DNA of 64,000 nt from WHTI01 sp963756365 (lineage in GTDB: Bacteria; Actinomycetota; CADDZG01; WHSQ01): the NCBI GenBank assembly GCA_963756365.1, contig CAVWNF010000003.1:1984001-2048000 (forward strand). The letters are read 5' to 3'. Position 1 is the stretch's first letter. Each line of letters starts with the position of its first letter. Below, one piece after another: positions 43,997-54,401 of this stretch. Below the pieces are notes generated by a model. It did no database searches. It was given only the letters and a program-made list of their open reading frames with translations, and was not told the origin of the DNA. The position numbers and the translations under genes are program-made.

Positions 43997-46123
43997 CGGC
44001 CGAGGACCTCCTCGATCGTCGGCCCTGAGTTGAACAGCTCGCCTTGGTGGTACTCATAGTCCTTGAACTGGGGAGACTGATCTGCCAGGCGGAAGTCCGC
44101 GTTGCGCTGGATCTGGTAGATCCGGATGTTCTCGTCGTCATAGTAGATGGACATGTCGTCGTGGTACCTGCGGTACGTTTCGCACCACTCGAACGCGACT
44201 GCCATGATCCGCCCGCGCTTGACCTCGTTGCGGTAGTACTCATTCGTCGCGTTGGTGGGTTCCAAGAGCAACGCAGGGTTCGGGTGCTTCTCGATCGTTA
44301 TGTAGACATCCTGGGTTGCGACCGGGAGTTCATAACCCGGGCGGGCTGCCTCCTGGATGCGAACATCTCGCGCGAACACCCAGAGCTCGACGAAGAACCC
44401 ATCGCCGTAGATCCTCTGGCGCTGCTCCGGTATGCCGACGATCGTATAAGTGAAATGCTCGCTCTCACGTTGGATGTCCCTCGTCCGCCGGGCGACCGCC
44501 TCGTAGTCGGTCGGCGAGCGATCGCCGCCTACAGCCGGAACGGGAAACATGCTGGCGAATATCAAGATGGCAAGTGAGGCAACTATCATCGAGATTGCGA
44601 CCCTCACCAGCCCTAAGCGCATCGGAACCACGGCCAGCACCCCTGCCAACCCGACTCCGTACCCGAGGGCAAGCATCGGACCGATGATCCACGCTAGGCG
44701 GATCGCGTAGAAAGGATCAAGGCCCAAGATGCTGGTGTCAAACAGGACGACGACCAGGACGGCGACGGCAGCGAGACCGATCGTCGCAGCCCCGGACGCC
44801 CGTCTCTTGGTCGCGAGCATGACGAAACCGCCGAAGAATCCAAAGACAGCTCCGATGAGTGAACCGATCGAGATCGCGTTCTGCCCCAGCCCCTCCTGAA
44901 CCGCAGCAGCGCTGGGGGCATCGCTGGCGGTACCGGGGTTCCCGATGAACGGAAGCAGTTCGCGGATACCGGCGAAGATCGCCTTTCCAAACAGCAGTGC
45001 TAACGGGATGTAGATGTGGCCGATCAAGGCAGCGAGGATCACGACCCCGATCACCTTTCCTGCGGCTACCATCCCGTCCTTAGCGAGGATGCCCGCAGTA
45101 ACTGCTGACCGCGATGGCCAGTGCCACGAAAACGAAAAGTGGAAGCGGATGGATCATCGCCATCGCCATCGTGCCGGCGCCCACGGTATAGAGATGTCCC
45201 TTCTCTCGCGTGGACACTGCCATGGCGACGAACGCCAGGGTCAGTAGAGCGAGGCCGAGGCTGAGCTCCTGTGGAAGCGGGGCGGACTGTCGCGAGAATG
45301 GGACGATGAACTCAGCGCGCGGACCGAACACACCGAAGATGGCGGTAGCGAAGACGGCTGCTCCCGCACTGCGGGTCAGCCTCAGGACCGTGTACATGGC
45401 GCCGAACGGGATCAGCATCGTCAAGAGAGGCCCGCCGAACCGGATCAGGTCGGCAACGTCGAGGCCGAGGCTGAACTTGTGCCACAGCGCCAGGATGGCG
45501 TGCGTCCCGTGCGGATATACACCCTCAGTGAAGATCTGATTCTGCTCGAACAGTTTCGTCCACGTGAGGATCGTGTAGTTGTCCGATGGACTCAGCGAAA
45601 CATGTGGCACGCGGGGACCTTGACCCTCAAGTAGTAGGAGATGCCAAGGACGATGAGGAACGGGACGATCAAGAACAGCATGACAAGAACGGTCCCCACG
45701 CTTCTTTGCTTGGGCTCCTTATCCCCCTTGTACGACCGTGTGGTTTCGGTGCGCGCTTTCCGTAGACCAGCGCGTCGCCACCTTGGCTTCGCCTCTCTCG
45801 AAGCGATCGCCGAAGCTAGCAAGCCTCACTGACATGCGGTCACCGAGATCAGCGAACCATCCGCCGTCCTTTCCGGACGGCCTGAGCTTGAAGAAGTAGA
45901 CCGCGATCAACGCCAGGATGATCAGCGTGCTTGTTTCGTAGAGCCGCACAGCTGCCAAGAGCTGCGAGACCACTATCACGATCAACGCCCAGCGAAGGAA
46001 GTTGATGACTACGACATCGAGCGCGTTCCTAGCCGTCTTTGGGGTCGGCAGGATCAGCCAGGGGAGGAGGACGAACGCGACCCCGAACCCGAAGAACGTT
46101 TTGAATATCTCGATCGAATTCAT
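43993..46123 (-). CDS. Large GT-C-like membrane protein (operon 2 copy), frameshifted
   Basis: Paralogue of the protein at 31319-33574, ~710 residues when joined. N-terminus from 46123: VLLPWLILPTPKTARNALDVV and LLAAVRLYETSTLIILALIA. After a shift near 45740: LFLIVPFLIVLGISYYLRV. After another near 45610: PSDNYTILTWTKLFEQNQIF, EGVYPHGTHAIL (the GT-C-like Asp and YPxG loop), PRAEFIVPFSRQSAPLPQEL. After a third near 45085: IGHIYIPLALLFGKAI and on to the soluble C-terminal domain TIVGIPEQRQRIYG, VELWVFARDVRI, EYYRNEVKRGRIMA, RYHDDMSIYYDDENIRIYQI. The cytoplasmic insert is shorter than in copy 1. It lies eight bases after the PelG-like gene. Confidence 0.68.
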
Positions 46124-46131
46124 ATCGTCAC

Positions 46132-47743
46132 CTACACCGAGGAGTAGTAGTAGTAGTCGAGATTCGTCAGCACCCGCAAGGCAAGTACCAGGCTAACGAC
46201 CGCGAACACGATCCCACCCAGAGCGAACCCGATGACCGCCCAGTAATAGACGACCAACCGACTCAAGATGAAGCCTACGAGGAAGTCGACGATAAGAGCC
46301 GGAATGACGGCCAGGATCGCCAACCTCGGTCGAGACAACCAGAAGAACAGGGACACGTTGAGGAGCGAGAACGCCGATAGCGAGTATCCGATCGATCCGA
46401 AGATGAACACGAACACACTGACGTCGTTCAGCAAGATGGCGATCTCGGGGATGTACTGCACCAGCCACTTGACGAAGAAGTAGGCGCCGACGGCTCCGAT
46501 GATCGACATCACGAAATACAGCACCATGCTGCGTCGATAGAACGCGAAGAACCAAGAGCGGAAGTCCTTCGCCTCGCTCACCGTGTACTGCAGCTGCTGC
46601 GGCTTAACGAAGCCCGAGAACCTGTAGATGATGTACTCCAGGGCACCGAGCGCCGGCAGCAAGCCGAGGAGCGCCCAGTTGATCCCGACCTCGTAATCGG
46701 TCTGGAACCAGATGAACGTCTGACGGAAGTCGGTACGACCGGTCCAGGCGATGATCCGGTCTCCGAAGATGAGCACGAAGTACAGGAGGCCGAACAGGAA
46801 GTAGGGAGCGACCGACGACAGGAGCAACGTGAAACGCGGCAGCCTGGTCGAGATCGGCAGCCTCGGGTCCTTCGACCGGTTGTGCAGGAAGGCGAGGATG
46901 ATCACCGACGCGATCAACGCGAATGCGGACGCTGAGAGGATCCCGATCTGGTGTGCGAGGACGATGTCCCAGCCGAACCACTCCCGGAAGATGTAGACGA
47001 CGCCGATACCAACCGCGATGGCGATCGAGAACAGGATCTCCTTCTGGAGCATGTAGAGAGTTGACAGCGACAACCACAGGATCGACAACGTGAAGTAGTA
47101 AACGACTGCAAGGTCCTTCTCGATCCCGGACACGACTGGGAATGCCGAGAAGAAGAAGTACAAGATGATCCCGACCAGGGCCGTCATAAGCACACCGGCC
47201 GCCACGAAGAAGAAGGCAACCTTCATGCACAAGCAGGAACATGCCCTGCCGGAGGTACATCAAGCCTCGTCTACCGATCGCCTGGGTGAATCCACCGGCC
47301 AGTAGGTAGCTGAGCGCCGTGCCCACACCGATAGCCGTAGCTCGAGCGGTCGAGAAGTAGTAGTAGGCCCACAGCGAGTACAGCAGGAGCAAGATCGAGA
47401 AGATCATGATCGCCATCGGAAGTCCGAAAGCGACGCCTCGGAAGAAGAACCGCGGGATCGCGGACCATAGGCCCGGCGGTTCCCACTTGTCGAGTTCTTC
47501 CTTCTGACGCCGACGCTCCTCTTCCCACGCGGCTTCCTGAGCGACATCGACGCCGCGCTGGCGCTGAGCCACCAGGAGAGCGAGAGCGAACACGTCCGGT
47601 TGCCCGTAATGCTCCCGGGCGACATCGTCGTTGATCCCAAGGCTCTCTAGGTGAGCGGCAGCCTCGAACGGACTCTCGAGCCACCCTGCGTTCCGCGAGA
47701 GCTCGTCGGTGAGCTCCTCGAGACTAGGGTTCCTGATCGCCAT
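46132..47743 (-). CDS. PelG-like polytopic membrane protein, frameshifted once
   Basis: Joined ~536 residues with about 12 transmembrane helices. The N-terminal ~85 residues are soluble (SLEELTDELSRNAGWLES, DDVAREHYGQPDVFALALL), then SAIPRFFFRGVAFGLPMAIM and GGFTQAIGRRGLMYLRQGMF. Near 47225 the frame changes to VAFFFVAAGVLMTALVGIIL, followed by FLFGLLYFVLIFGDRIIAW and LGALEYIIYRFSGF. The order and the RRGLMY and FGDRIIAW patterns resemble PelG, the Pel exopolysaccharide exporter of the MOP superfamily, and the gene directly follows a PelF-like gene as in pel operons. The similarity is modest, so PelG-like is a working name. Confidence 0.6.
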
Positions 47744-50046
47744 CTAGGACTCCTCCCGTGCCAGGACCGTGGCCAGGGCGGCAGCTGCCGCACTCCGGAC
47801 CGTGGGGTCAGGGTCAGAACTCAGAACCTGCGAGAGAAGGTGGATCGCCTCGGTTCGAGGAAGCGCCTCGGCCGTGACCGAAGGCGAGATCGCCCTCCGC
47901 CGAAGCTCCGCGTCCGGGTCATTGAGCAAGACTCGGACCGCACTCGAAAGCGTCGCTCCACCGACCCGGTATGCCTCCTCGAAGGCGGCCAACCTCTCCC
48001 TCGGGTCATCCGAGGCGAGCGACGGACCTACAGCCGGTTGCATCTCTCGGATCTCGAACTCCTGCGCCGGCTCGATCACCGGTGCATCGGGCTCGAGGAT
48101 CCCTGCATCCGCGTCGGGTACATAGCCACCCGAGGGGGTGCCCGGGACGATCTCGATCTCCTGAGGAGGCATCATGCGCTGACGCTCGATCTCCTCGGCG
48201 ATCTCCCCCGGTGGAGCGCTGAGCCCTTGGTCGACGATGATCACGTCCTGCTGTTCGTCGACCGTCGGCACCTGGGCGACGACCTCCGGTTCGTCCTGAA
48301 CGACCGTCAGCTGCGGCTGAAGCACCGGCTGCGGTGAGGGGATCCGGCCTGCGGCACGCTCACGTCTGTACGCCTCGGCAAGGGTTTGGTACGTGCGTCG
48401 GTAACCCTGGAGGGCGGCGTCGATCGTGAACCTGTTTAGCGCACGGTCGCGACACGCCGTCTCGAGTTCCTGCCTGGCCCCCTCATCGAGGTTGAGCAGT
48501 CGAAGAACGGCATCCGCGAGTCCTTCGATGTCCTTCGGCCGAGCAAGGAGCCCAACACCTTCAAGTGCTTCGCTAACGCCACCGACATCGGTAGAGACCA
48601 CCGGCTTGCCGCACATCAGCGCCTCGACGACCGAATACGGGAACGCCTCCGAGATGCTCGTTAGAAGGATCACATCACCCTGGTTGTAAGCCTCCGCTGG
48701 GTTGTCGGTCGTCCCCATGAACTTGACCGTGTTCGCCAGGTTCAGGCTTTTGTGTAGTTCCTTGACCTTCGCGTCGTACTCACGGTCCGCGACCGGGCCG
48801 TAGTGGAGGAACTGCACGTTCGGGATGCGCTGACGAACGACGTCGGCGACCCTCAGGAACGTCTCAAGATCCTTTAGGGGATCGATCCGGGCGATCGACA
48901 CGACGGTCTGGGCCGATGGGCGGGACACCCGCCGAGGACTGAACGAAACCGGGTCGACCCCGTTGTAGATGACACGGATGCGCTCGCGCTCCGCACCGTT
49001 TCGGAGTTCCCATCTGGCGTTGAACTCGCACACGGGGCTGATCTGGTCCGCGTAGTAGAACGCGGTCCGAGAGATCGCAGCGATCATCTGAACCAGGAAC
49101 TTCTTCAGGTAGTAGGGGAAGCCATACCGGGCCATCGCCAGGTACTGCTCGCGCATGTACACACCGTGCTCGGTTAGGAGGAACGGCGTGCCCTTCTCGA
49201 TCTTCGCGAGGATCCCGGGGATAGAGCAGAAGCCTGCGGCCGATGAGTGCACGACATCGGCATCCGGGATCGGCACGTTCAGGGGCATCATTAAGCGATA
49301 GAGCCATCTCAACCCCTCGGTCGCGTCGTTCAACGACGGAAGGTGCTCACCGTTGCCGTTGTTCGGCGGCTGGACCTCGTCCGGGGTGCGCAGCTGACGG
49401 AACATCGCACGTGCCTCAGCACGGCTCGGCCCCCGCTCAGGGTTCGTGTCCTCGATGGTCTCCTCGCCTGAGGCATCGGCAGTGACCGCGTCGTCGGTCC
49501 CGTAGGTCCCCGTGTTCGCGTTGAGGAACACTTCCGTGACGGCATCCCACGTCGCGCGCGCGAACGGAACGTTGCGCGGTAATCGTTGTCACGGAAGTAG
49601 ACGTGCATCTGGTACAGCAGTTGTCCGAAGTGTCCCGGATCGAAGTCGGGCGAACCGATCTCGACCAGGAGCTGCTTGAGCAGAGGAACGAAGCCCTCCT
49701 TGGCCTGGCCCTCGCGGGTGCGCCTCGAAAGGTAGATCACCTTTGCCGCTGGCACCTCCGAGGTGTACTCGACGGGCTCCTCGGTTCCCCACAGAGGGAG
49801 ACCGATGAACCGCCGAACGTTCCGGGGCAACACGTACTGGGACGATATGAACGGGTTCATCATCAGAGCCCAGACAGTGAAGTCCGTCTCCGGCATCCCG
49901 CGCATCATCGCCTCGCACCAGGTGCTAACCCCGCCCCGGAAGTGGGGGTAGGTGCCCTCAGTAGTGAGTACGACGTGCAGGTCCGAAGGACCCGTGCGCT
50001 CACTCTCTACTGGCTGCTGCATCTGTACCTGTCCGATGTCCGCCAT
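47744..50046 (-). CDS. PelF-like GT4 glycosyltransferase with C-terminal HEAT-like tail, frameshifted once
   Basis: Joined ~767 residues. From the ATG at 50046 (AGGAG upstream): HVVLTTEGTYPHFRGGVSTW, the glycine loop typical of PelF. The frame changes near 49572 and continues ATWDAVTEVFLNANTG, an acidic insert, then VVHSSAAGFCSIPG, PFLLTEHGVYMREQYLAMA, ISPVCEFNARWELRNGA, RVIYNGVDPVSFSP, and the EX7E region SISEAFPYSVVEALMCGKPV. These match PelF, which polymerises Pel from UDP-GalNAc. Unlike PelF (~500 residues), it goes on for ~170 residues: an acidic, Pro-rich linker and HEAT-like repeats (DPDAELRRRAI, DPDPTVRSAAAAALATV), the same kind as in the giant HEAT protein upstream. Its stop abuts the PelG-like start. 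Confidence 0.78.
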
Positions 50047-50055
50047 CGTCAGCTC

Positions 50056-52968
50056 CTAGCTTCCGTCGTGCCGCTCTTGGGGCGGCCCGGTCAGTTTCCG
50101 AAGCGACTTCTCCGTCGCTGCCACTACATCCATGTCTGGGTCTGCAACGAAGATCCGCTTGAGCGGCTCGACCGCCCGTACGTCACCCATGTCTCCGAGC
50201 ACCTCGGCCGCCTTAACCCGGACGATCCCGTCGGGGTCTTCGAAGTCGAGCGATCAGAGCTTCGACCGCCTCGCTGGAGCGCATCGCCCCCAGGGCCTGG
50301 ATAGCCATGCGACGGCGGTCCGCCGAACGATCGGTTAGTTCTGCGATCAGTACCGGGGCAGCGCCAGCCTGGGACAGCGTTTCCCCCACGATCCTCGAGA
50401 AGTCATCCGATGCCCCCACCAAGGAGGCGACTAGTACGTCGGTTGCGACCGGGCCCATCTTGACGAGCAGCTCCGATGCGGTTCTCCGGAGGTTCGGTGT
50501 GCCGAGCGCATCGATGAGCATGTGGGCCACGGACGCCGAACTACGAGCCAGGATCGCCTCGCGCGCTGCGTTCCGCACTGTCTCCACCGGATCGTGCGAC
50601 GCATCCAGAAGATAGGGAAGGGTCCGATCGTCGTCGAGTGATGCCAGCGCAGACACGGACAGCGCACGCACGTCAGAGTGTGGGTCTCGAACCCGAGCTC
50701 CAACCGCGTCGACGTCCATCGCCTGAGCACGGCCGACCATTGCCTTGAGTGCCTCGGCGCGAACTTCCGTTGCGGGGTCGGACAGAGAGTCGACCAAGAG
50801 GTCATGACCGCCGCCGTTCCCGAGGCGAACGAGCATCGCTAGCCCGAGAGCTCGCTCCGCGGGATCGCCTGATTCGTAGGCCTGGCGGGCTAGCCGGCCG
50901 AGGACGTCCGGTCCGAACCCAAGCAATGCCTCGATTATGTTGGCTCGCACCTCGGAGGATGATGCCCGTAGTGCGTTCCACAGCGTCGCCAGAGCTTCCG
51001 GCCCGGGGGCTTGGCTGAGGATCGAGGCCGCCCGTCCAGAGATCTCAATGTCGGTGTCTTGGAGTGCCTTGACGAGCAGCGATGTCTCGCCGCCGGAAAC
51101 ACCCGAAAGTAGTTCCACGCCGGTGCGTCGGAGCTCGACGTCAGGATCCCTGAGGGCGAGCTCTGCCGCCTTGGTCCGCTGTTCGCTGCTGGAACCAAGG
51201 AAGGCTCGGGCCGCGGAGAGACGGACCCCAGCGGAGCTATCCGCAGAGATCGCGAACAGGAGAGCAGCGGACATGGCCTCGTCCATCGGCCCCTGAGCAG
51301 CAGCCTCGATCGAGGCGAGTCGCACCGTTGCGCTCGGGTCCTTAAGCCCAGAATCGATGGCCGAACCGCCCCTGATGAGTCCGGTGAGGCGGATCGCTGC
51401 GATCCGGCGCTCGGCGTCGGGTTCGTCCTGCCACTCGGACAGGAGTTCATCGATCCCAGGGAAGCCACGCAGTGCGGAGCTCAGTTGATCGCGGTCGCGA
51501 CCGGGCCCCATCCCGAGAACGTGATCGACGAGGGCGGGGATGGCTTCGACGATCCCCAAGCGGAGTGCTACATCTGCGAGGTAGGCCGTCTCGCTGGGCT
51601 CCGAGGATGCGATCCGGGGCACCAACCACGAAGCGATACGGGTCGACTTGATCGCACGCAGGGCTGTCTCGGCGCGCTCTCTGACCGCCGGCTGCGGGTC
51701 CTTGAGGGCGTTCATCAGGACGGGGATCGTGACTTCTTCGAGTTCGAGGTCGTACCCGTTGCTCTCGTCAGCGTCGGACATGACCGGAGTCAGCTCGGGG
51801 ACGGATTCGTCGACGATCTCGGGGCCCTGGACCTCGAGGGCCATGCTGCGGATCTCCGCAATAGGGTCGTTCGCGCGGGTCGAGAGAGCGGCTGTGGCTG
51901 CTGGCCCCGCGCCTTCGTGTGCAAGCACTGCCATGCCGAGCCGAAGTCTGTCGTCCTTGGAGGTGACTCCAGCAACGATCCACGACTCTGGCAGAGCGGC
52001 GGCCACCATCCCGATCTCGCGTCGGTACCGGGCCCTCACGTCGCCGGACAATCCGGCGATCGAGCGGGCCAGGCCCTCGGCCGTGTGCTCGGCAAGCCGC
52101 GAGGCCTCGATCGACTCGAGGAGGCGAGCTGCTCCACCGAGGGCGGCACCGATCACGGCGTCATCTTCCTCGCCGTCGATGCGGCCCACGAGGACGGCTA
52201 GAGCCGAAGCCCGGCCAGAACGGCCAAGCAGGGCAACGGAACGAGCTCGGATCCCAGGATCGGAATCGAGTGACGCCTGCTCGATGGCCTCTTGCGGGGC
52301 AGTAGTTGGATCGAGTTCCAGGACACGCAATGCGAGTGAGCGGATCTCGTGCTCTGGATCCTGCATGGCGCGTGCGACAGCTGCGATCGCTGACTTGTCG
52401 AGCTCCATGTTCGAAAGAGCCCGCAGCGCATCCCGTCTCCGGTCGACGGTCGGCGACTTGAGCTGGGCGATCGCCGTCACCAACGGACCTGAGGCAGCAG
52501 GTTGCTCGCTTGCCGTCAGAACCGGCTCGGGGACCTGGGGCACCTGAGGCGCCGGCGGATCTGGCTCCGGCGCGAGGTTGATCTCACGTACCTCCATCGG
52601 GACCTCGTGGTCCTCCATGGTTCCCACCGGAACCTCGGACTCGAGGTCGAGGAGGTCCTGGTGCGACTGCTCGACATCGGTGATCACATGAGCTGCTTCG
52701 GTGGCTCCCTCAGGCTTCACCCCGGCCACCATGCCGGGCGGGGTCACGGACGGCGGTGCGAGGGGCGGTGGGGAGGCCGTAGCACCGGAGCCGGTTCCCT
52801 CTGGGGAGACTCGAACCGACGTGTGCCGTCGGCCTGCGCGATATCGGACAGTTCCTGTCGGGCGCTCGATCGCGTACTTTCGTGTGTCTCCGCGTTTTCG
52901 ATGGCCTCGGAGTCTTCCTCCTGGCCCAGCAGTGAACGGAGAAAACCGATCTCTCTCCGAGGTGTCAT
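50056..52968 (-). CDS. Giant HEAT/PBS-lyase-repeat protein, frameshifted
   Basis: Joined ~970 residues, soluble, made mostly of HEAT/PBS-lyase repeats (DPEHEIRSLALRVLE, DSDPGIRARSVALLG, DPQPAVRERAETALRAI, DPDVELRRTGVELLSG, DPATEVRAEALKAMVG, DPHSDVRALSVSALASL, DPVETVRNAAREAILA). I place the start at the ATG at 52968, which overlaps the receiver-gene stop (ATGA) and gives PRREIGFLRSLLGQEEDSEA; this changes frame near 52790 to reach PPPLAPPSVTPPGMVAGVKP. A second change near 50245 adds DFEDPDGIVRVKAAEVLGDM and ends at 50056. HEAT solenoids bind proteins; a scaffold for the PelF-like enzyme, which has the same repeat type, is the natural guess. No enzymatic motif was seen. Confidence 0.75.
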
Positions 52969-53348
52969 CTGCTTCCCCCTTCATCCTTACTGTGCGTTCC
53001 AGCGGAGCTAAGGGCTCCGATGATCACGTTGCGAACGTGCTCCGGTGGAGCTCCCTTCATCACTGCAACGCCTTTGGCGGCAGCGTGTTGATGAGGGAAA
53101 TCCAGTAACCCGACGACCAGCGGGCCGACGGCAGGATCGATGAGCTCGTTGAGCGACTTGAGATCGAGTCCGTCGACCGCGGCATCGACGAGCAGGACAT
53201 CAGCGTCCGCTCGACGAGCAACGGCAACGGCCTCGAAGCCATCACTCGCCTCACCGATCACGCTCCACCCCCACTGTTCCTCGACGACTTCTCTCAAAGC
53301 CGCTCGAGCGGAGGGACGAGCATCGACCAGAACGAAGGTCAAGTGCAT
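52965..53348 (-). CDS. Stand-alone receiver-domain (CheY-like) protein, first gene of operon 2
   Basis: A 127-residue protein with one divergent receiver domain. The N-terminal acidic pocket reads TFVLVDARPSARAAL (one Asp, where two acidic residues are usual); the likely phospho-acceptor Asp is in ADVLLVDAAVDGLDL; the conserved Lys is in VAVMKGAPPEHV. The middle SVIGEASDGFEAVAVARRA is typical of the NarL group. There is no DNA-binding domain, so it would signal through protein contacts, perhaps to the HEAT protein whose gene overlaps it by four bases. Operator-like boxes lie 86-144 bases upstream. Confidence 0.72.
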   Translation of the reverse strand: MHLTFVLVDARPSARAALREVVEEQWGWSVIGEASDGFEAVAVARRADADVLLVDAAVDGLDLKSLNELIDPAVGPLVVGLLDFPHQHAAAKGVAVMKGAPPEHVRNVIIGALSSAGTHSKDEGGSR

Positions 53349-53433
53349 CCACTGCCTTTCCTCTGTAATGGGTCACAAGAGCAAAGGTAGAGAACGGGGG
53401 CCTGCTAGGCATCGGGCGTTCGTAGTGAGTACC

Positions 53434-53492
53434 GGGGCTCACGGTCCGAACCGGAGCTCCCCGATAGTTGGTAGCGGAGGGACCGAAGGTCT
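53434..53492 (-). promoter_or_regulatory. Two operator-like boxes upstream of operon 2
   Basis: Plus-strand readings GGGACCGAAGGTCT (53479-53492; 12 of 14 bases as in the boxes at 33785 and 40667) and GGGGCTCACGGTCC (53434-53447; resembles the box at 33740). They start 45 bases apart and lie 86-144 bases before the operon 2 start codon. Confidence 0.5.
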
Positions 53493-53515
53493 TATTGGGC
53501 GGGCCTCCGGGGGCA

Positions 53516-53541
53516 ACGACCGGGAGAGATTCCCCGGTCGT
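53516..53541 (-). terminator. Terminator hairpin after the response-regulator gene
   Basis: ACGACCGGG and CCCGGTCGT (9 bp, perfect) flank an 8-base loop six bases after the response-regulator stop, separating it from operon 2. No T tract. Confidence 0.6.
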
Positions 53542-53547
53542 CATGGC

Positions 53548-54231
53548 TTAATCCTTGGAGCGAACGATGTGCTCGCGGATCGCCTTGGACGCGGCCTGCG
53601 TGCGGTTGGTGACCGACATCTTGCGGAAGATGCTGGAGAGGTGGGCCTTCACGGTCTTCTCGCTCACGAACAGAAGCGCAGCGATCTCCGCGTTGGTGGC
53701 GCCCTCACTCAGAAGCTGCAGGACCTCAAGTTCCCTTGCACTCAGTGTGTCCTCGGTCTTCTCTGACCTGCGCCCGCGTACGAACACCCGTTGGGCGACC
53801 GTAGGGTGAAGATACAGACCTCGACCCGACAGAGCGGTATCGACCGCTTCACGCAGCTGCTCTGTGCTCGACTCCTTCAAGACGTACCCGTTGGCGCCTG
53901 CCTCAAGGGCGGCATCGACGTAGTCCTCGGTGTCATAGGTCGACAGCACGAGGATCGGGAGTTCCTTGTTGGTCTGGCGGATCTGACGGATCGCCCAGAT
54001 ACCGTCGAACTCCGGCATGCGAGCGTCCATGAAGATGAGGTCGTAGGTTCCAGAGGTGGCTAGAGCGACGCCCTCCTGAGCAGAACCTGCCTCGTAGACG
54101 TCGAACTCGAAGAAGGTCTCGACCAGCAAGCGGATGCCCTTACGAACCACCTCGTGGTCGTCGACCAGCAGAACACGGATAGGACGCTGCATCTCTTGGT
54201 TCCTCTCTACCGCTTCAGCTGTGCTGCTCAT
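53548..54231 (-). CDS. NarL/FixJ-family response regulator
   Basis: A 227-residue two-domain regulator. Receiver domain (about 17-135): VLLVDDHEVVRKGIRLLVE with the acidic pair, phospho-acceptor Asp in LIFMDARMPEFDG, Thr/Ser switch in LVLSTYDTEDYV, Lys in YVLKESSTEQL. LuxR-type helix-turn-helix (about 163-225): LSARELEVLQLLSEGATNAE and FVSEKTVKAHLSSIFRKM. It pairs with the histidine kinase gene 170 bases upstream. An operator-like box lies upstream of it, so autoregulation and control of the glycan operons through the same box are likely but inferred. Start by AAGGGGAAG; an internal ATG at 54192 is also possible. Confidence 0.92.
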   Translation of the reverse strand: MSSTAEAVERNQEMQRPIRVLLVDDHEVVRKGIRLLVETFFEFDVYEAGSAQEGVALATSGTYDLIFMDARMPEFDGIWAIRQIRQTNKELPILVLSTYDTEDYVDAALEAGANGYVLKESSTEQLREAVDTALSGRGLYLHPTVAQRVFVRGRRSEKTEDTLSARELEVLQLLSEGATNAEIAALLFVSEKTVKAHLSSIFRKMSVTNRTQAASKAIREHIVRSKD

Positions 54232-54321
54232 CGCTCTTCCCCTTGTCGGGTAGTCCGGCTCGGGTCATCCCCGGTCCGGCTACGTGGTACCTCCCGCCTC
54301 CCGACCGTACCTGCTCCCCAT

Positions 54322-54339
54322 GGTCCGAGGTCTTATCTG
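54322..54339 (-). promoter_or_regulatory. Operator-like box upstream of the response-regulator gene
   Basis: GGTCCGAGGTCTTATCTG on the plus strand, matching GGCCCGAAGGTCCTATCTGG at 40668-40687 apart from one missing A and two substitutions. It lies about 91 bases before the start at 54231. Confidence 0.45.
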
Positions 54340-54401
54340 CAGGCCGTCAGATGGCGACTCTTTACGACTATCGGCAGGAAAGTTCTCGGACTGCAGTCGG
54401 A

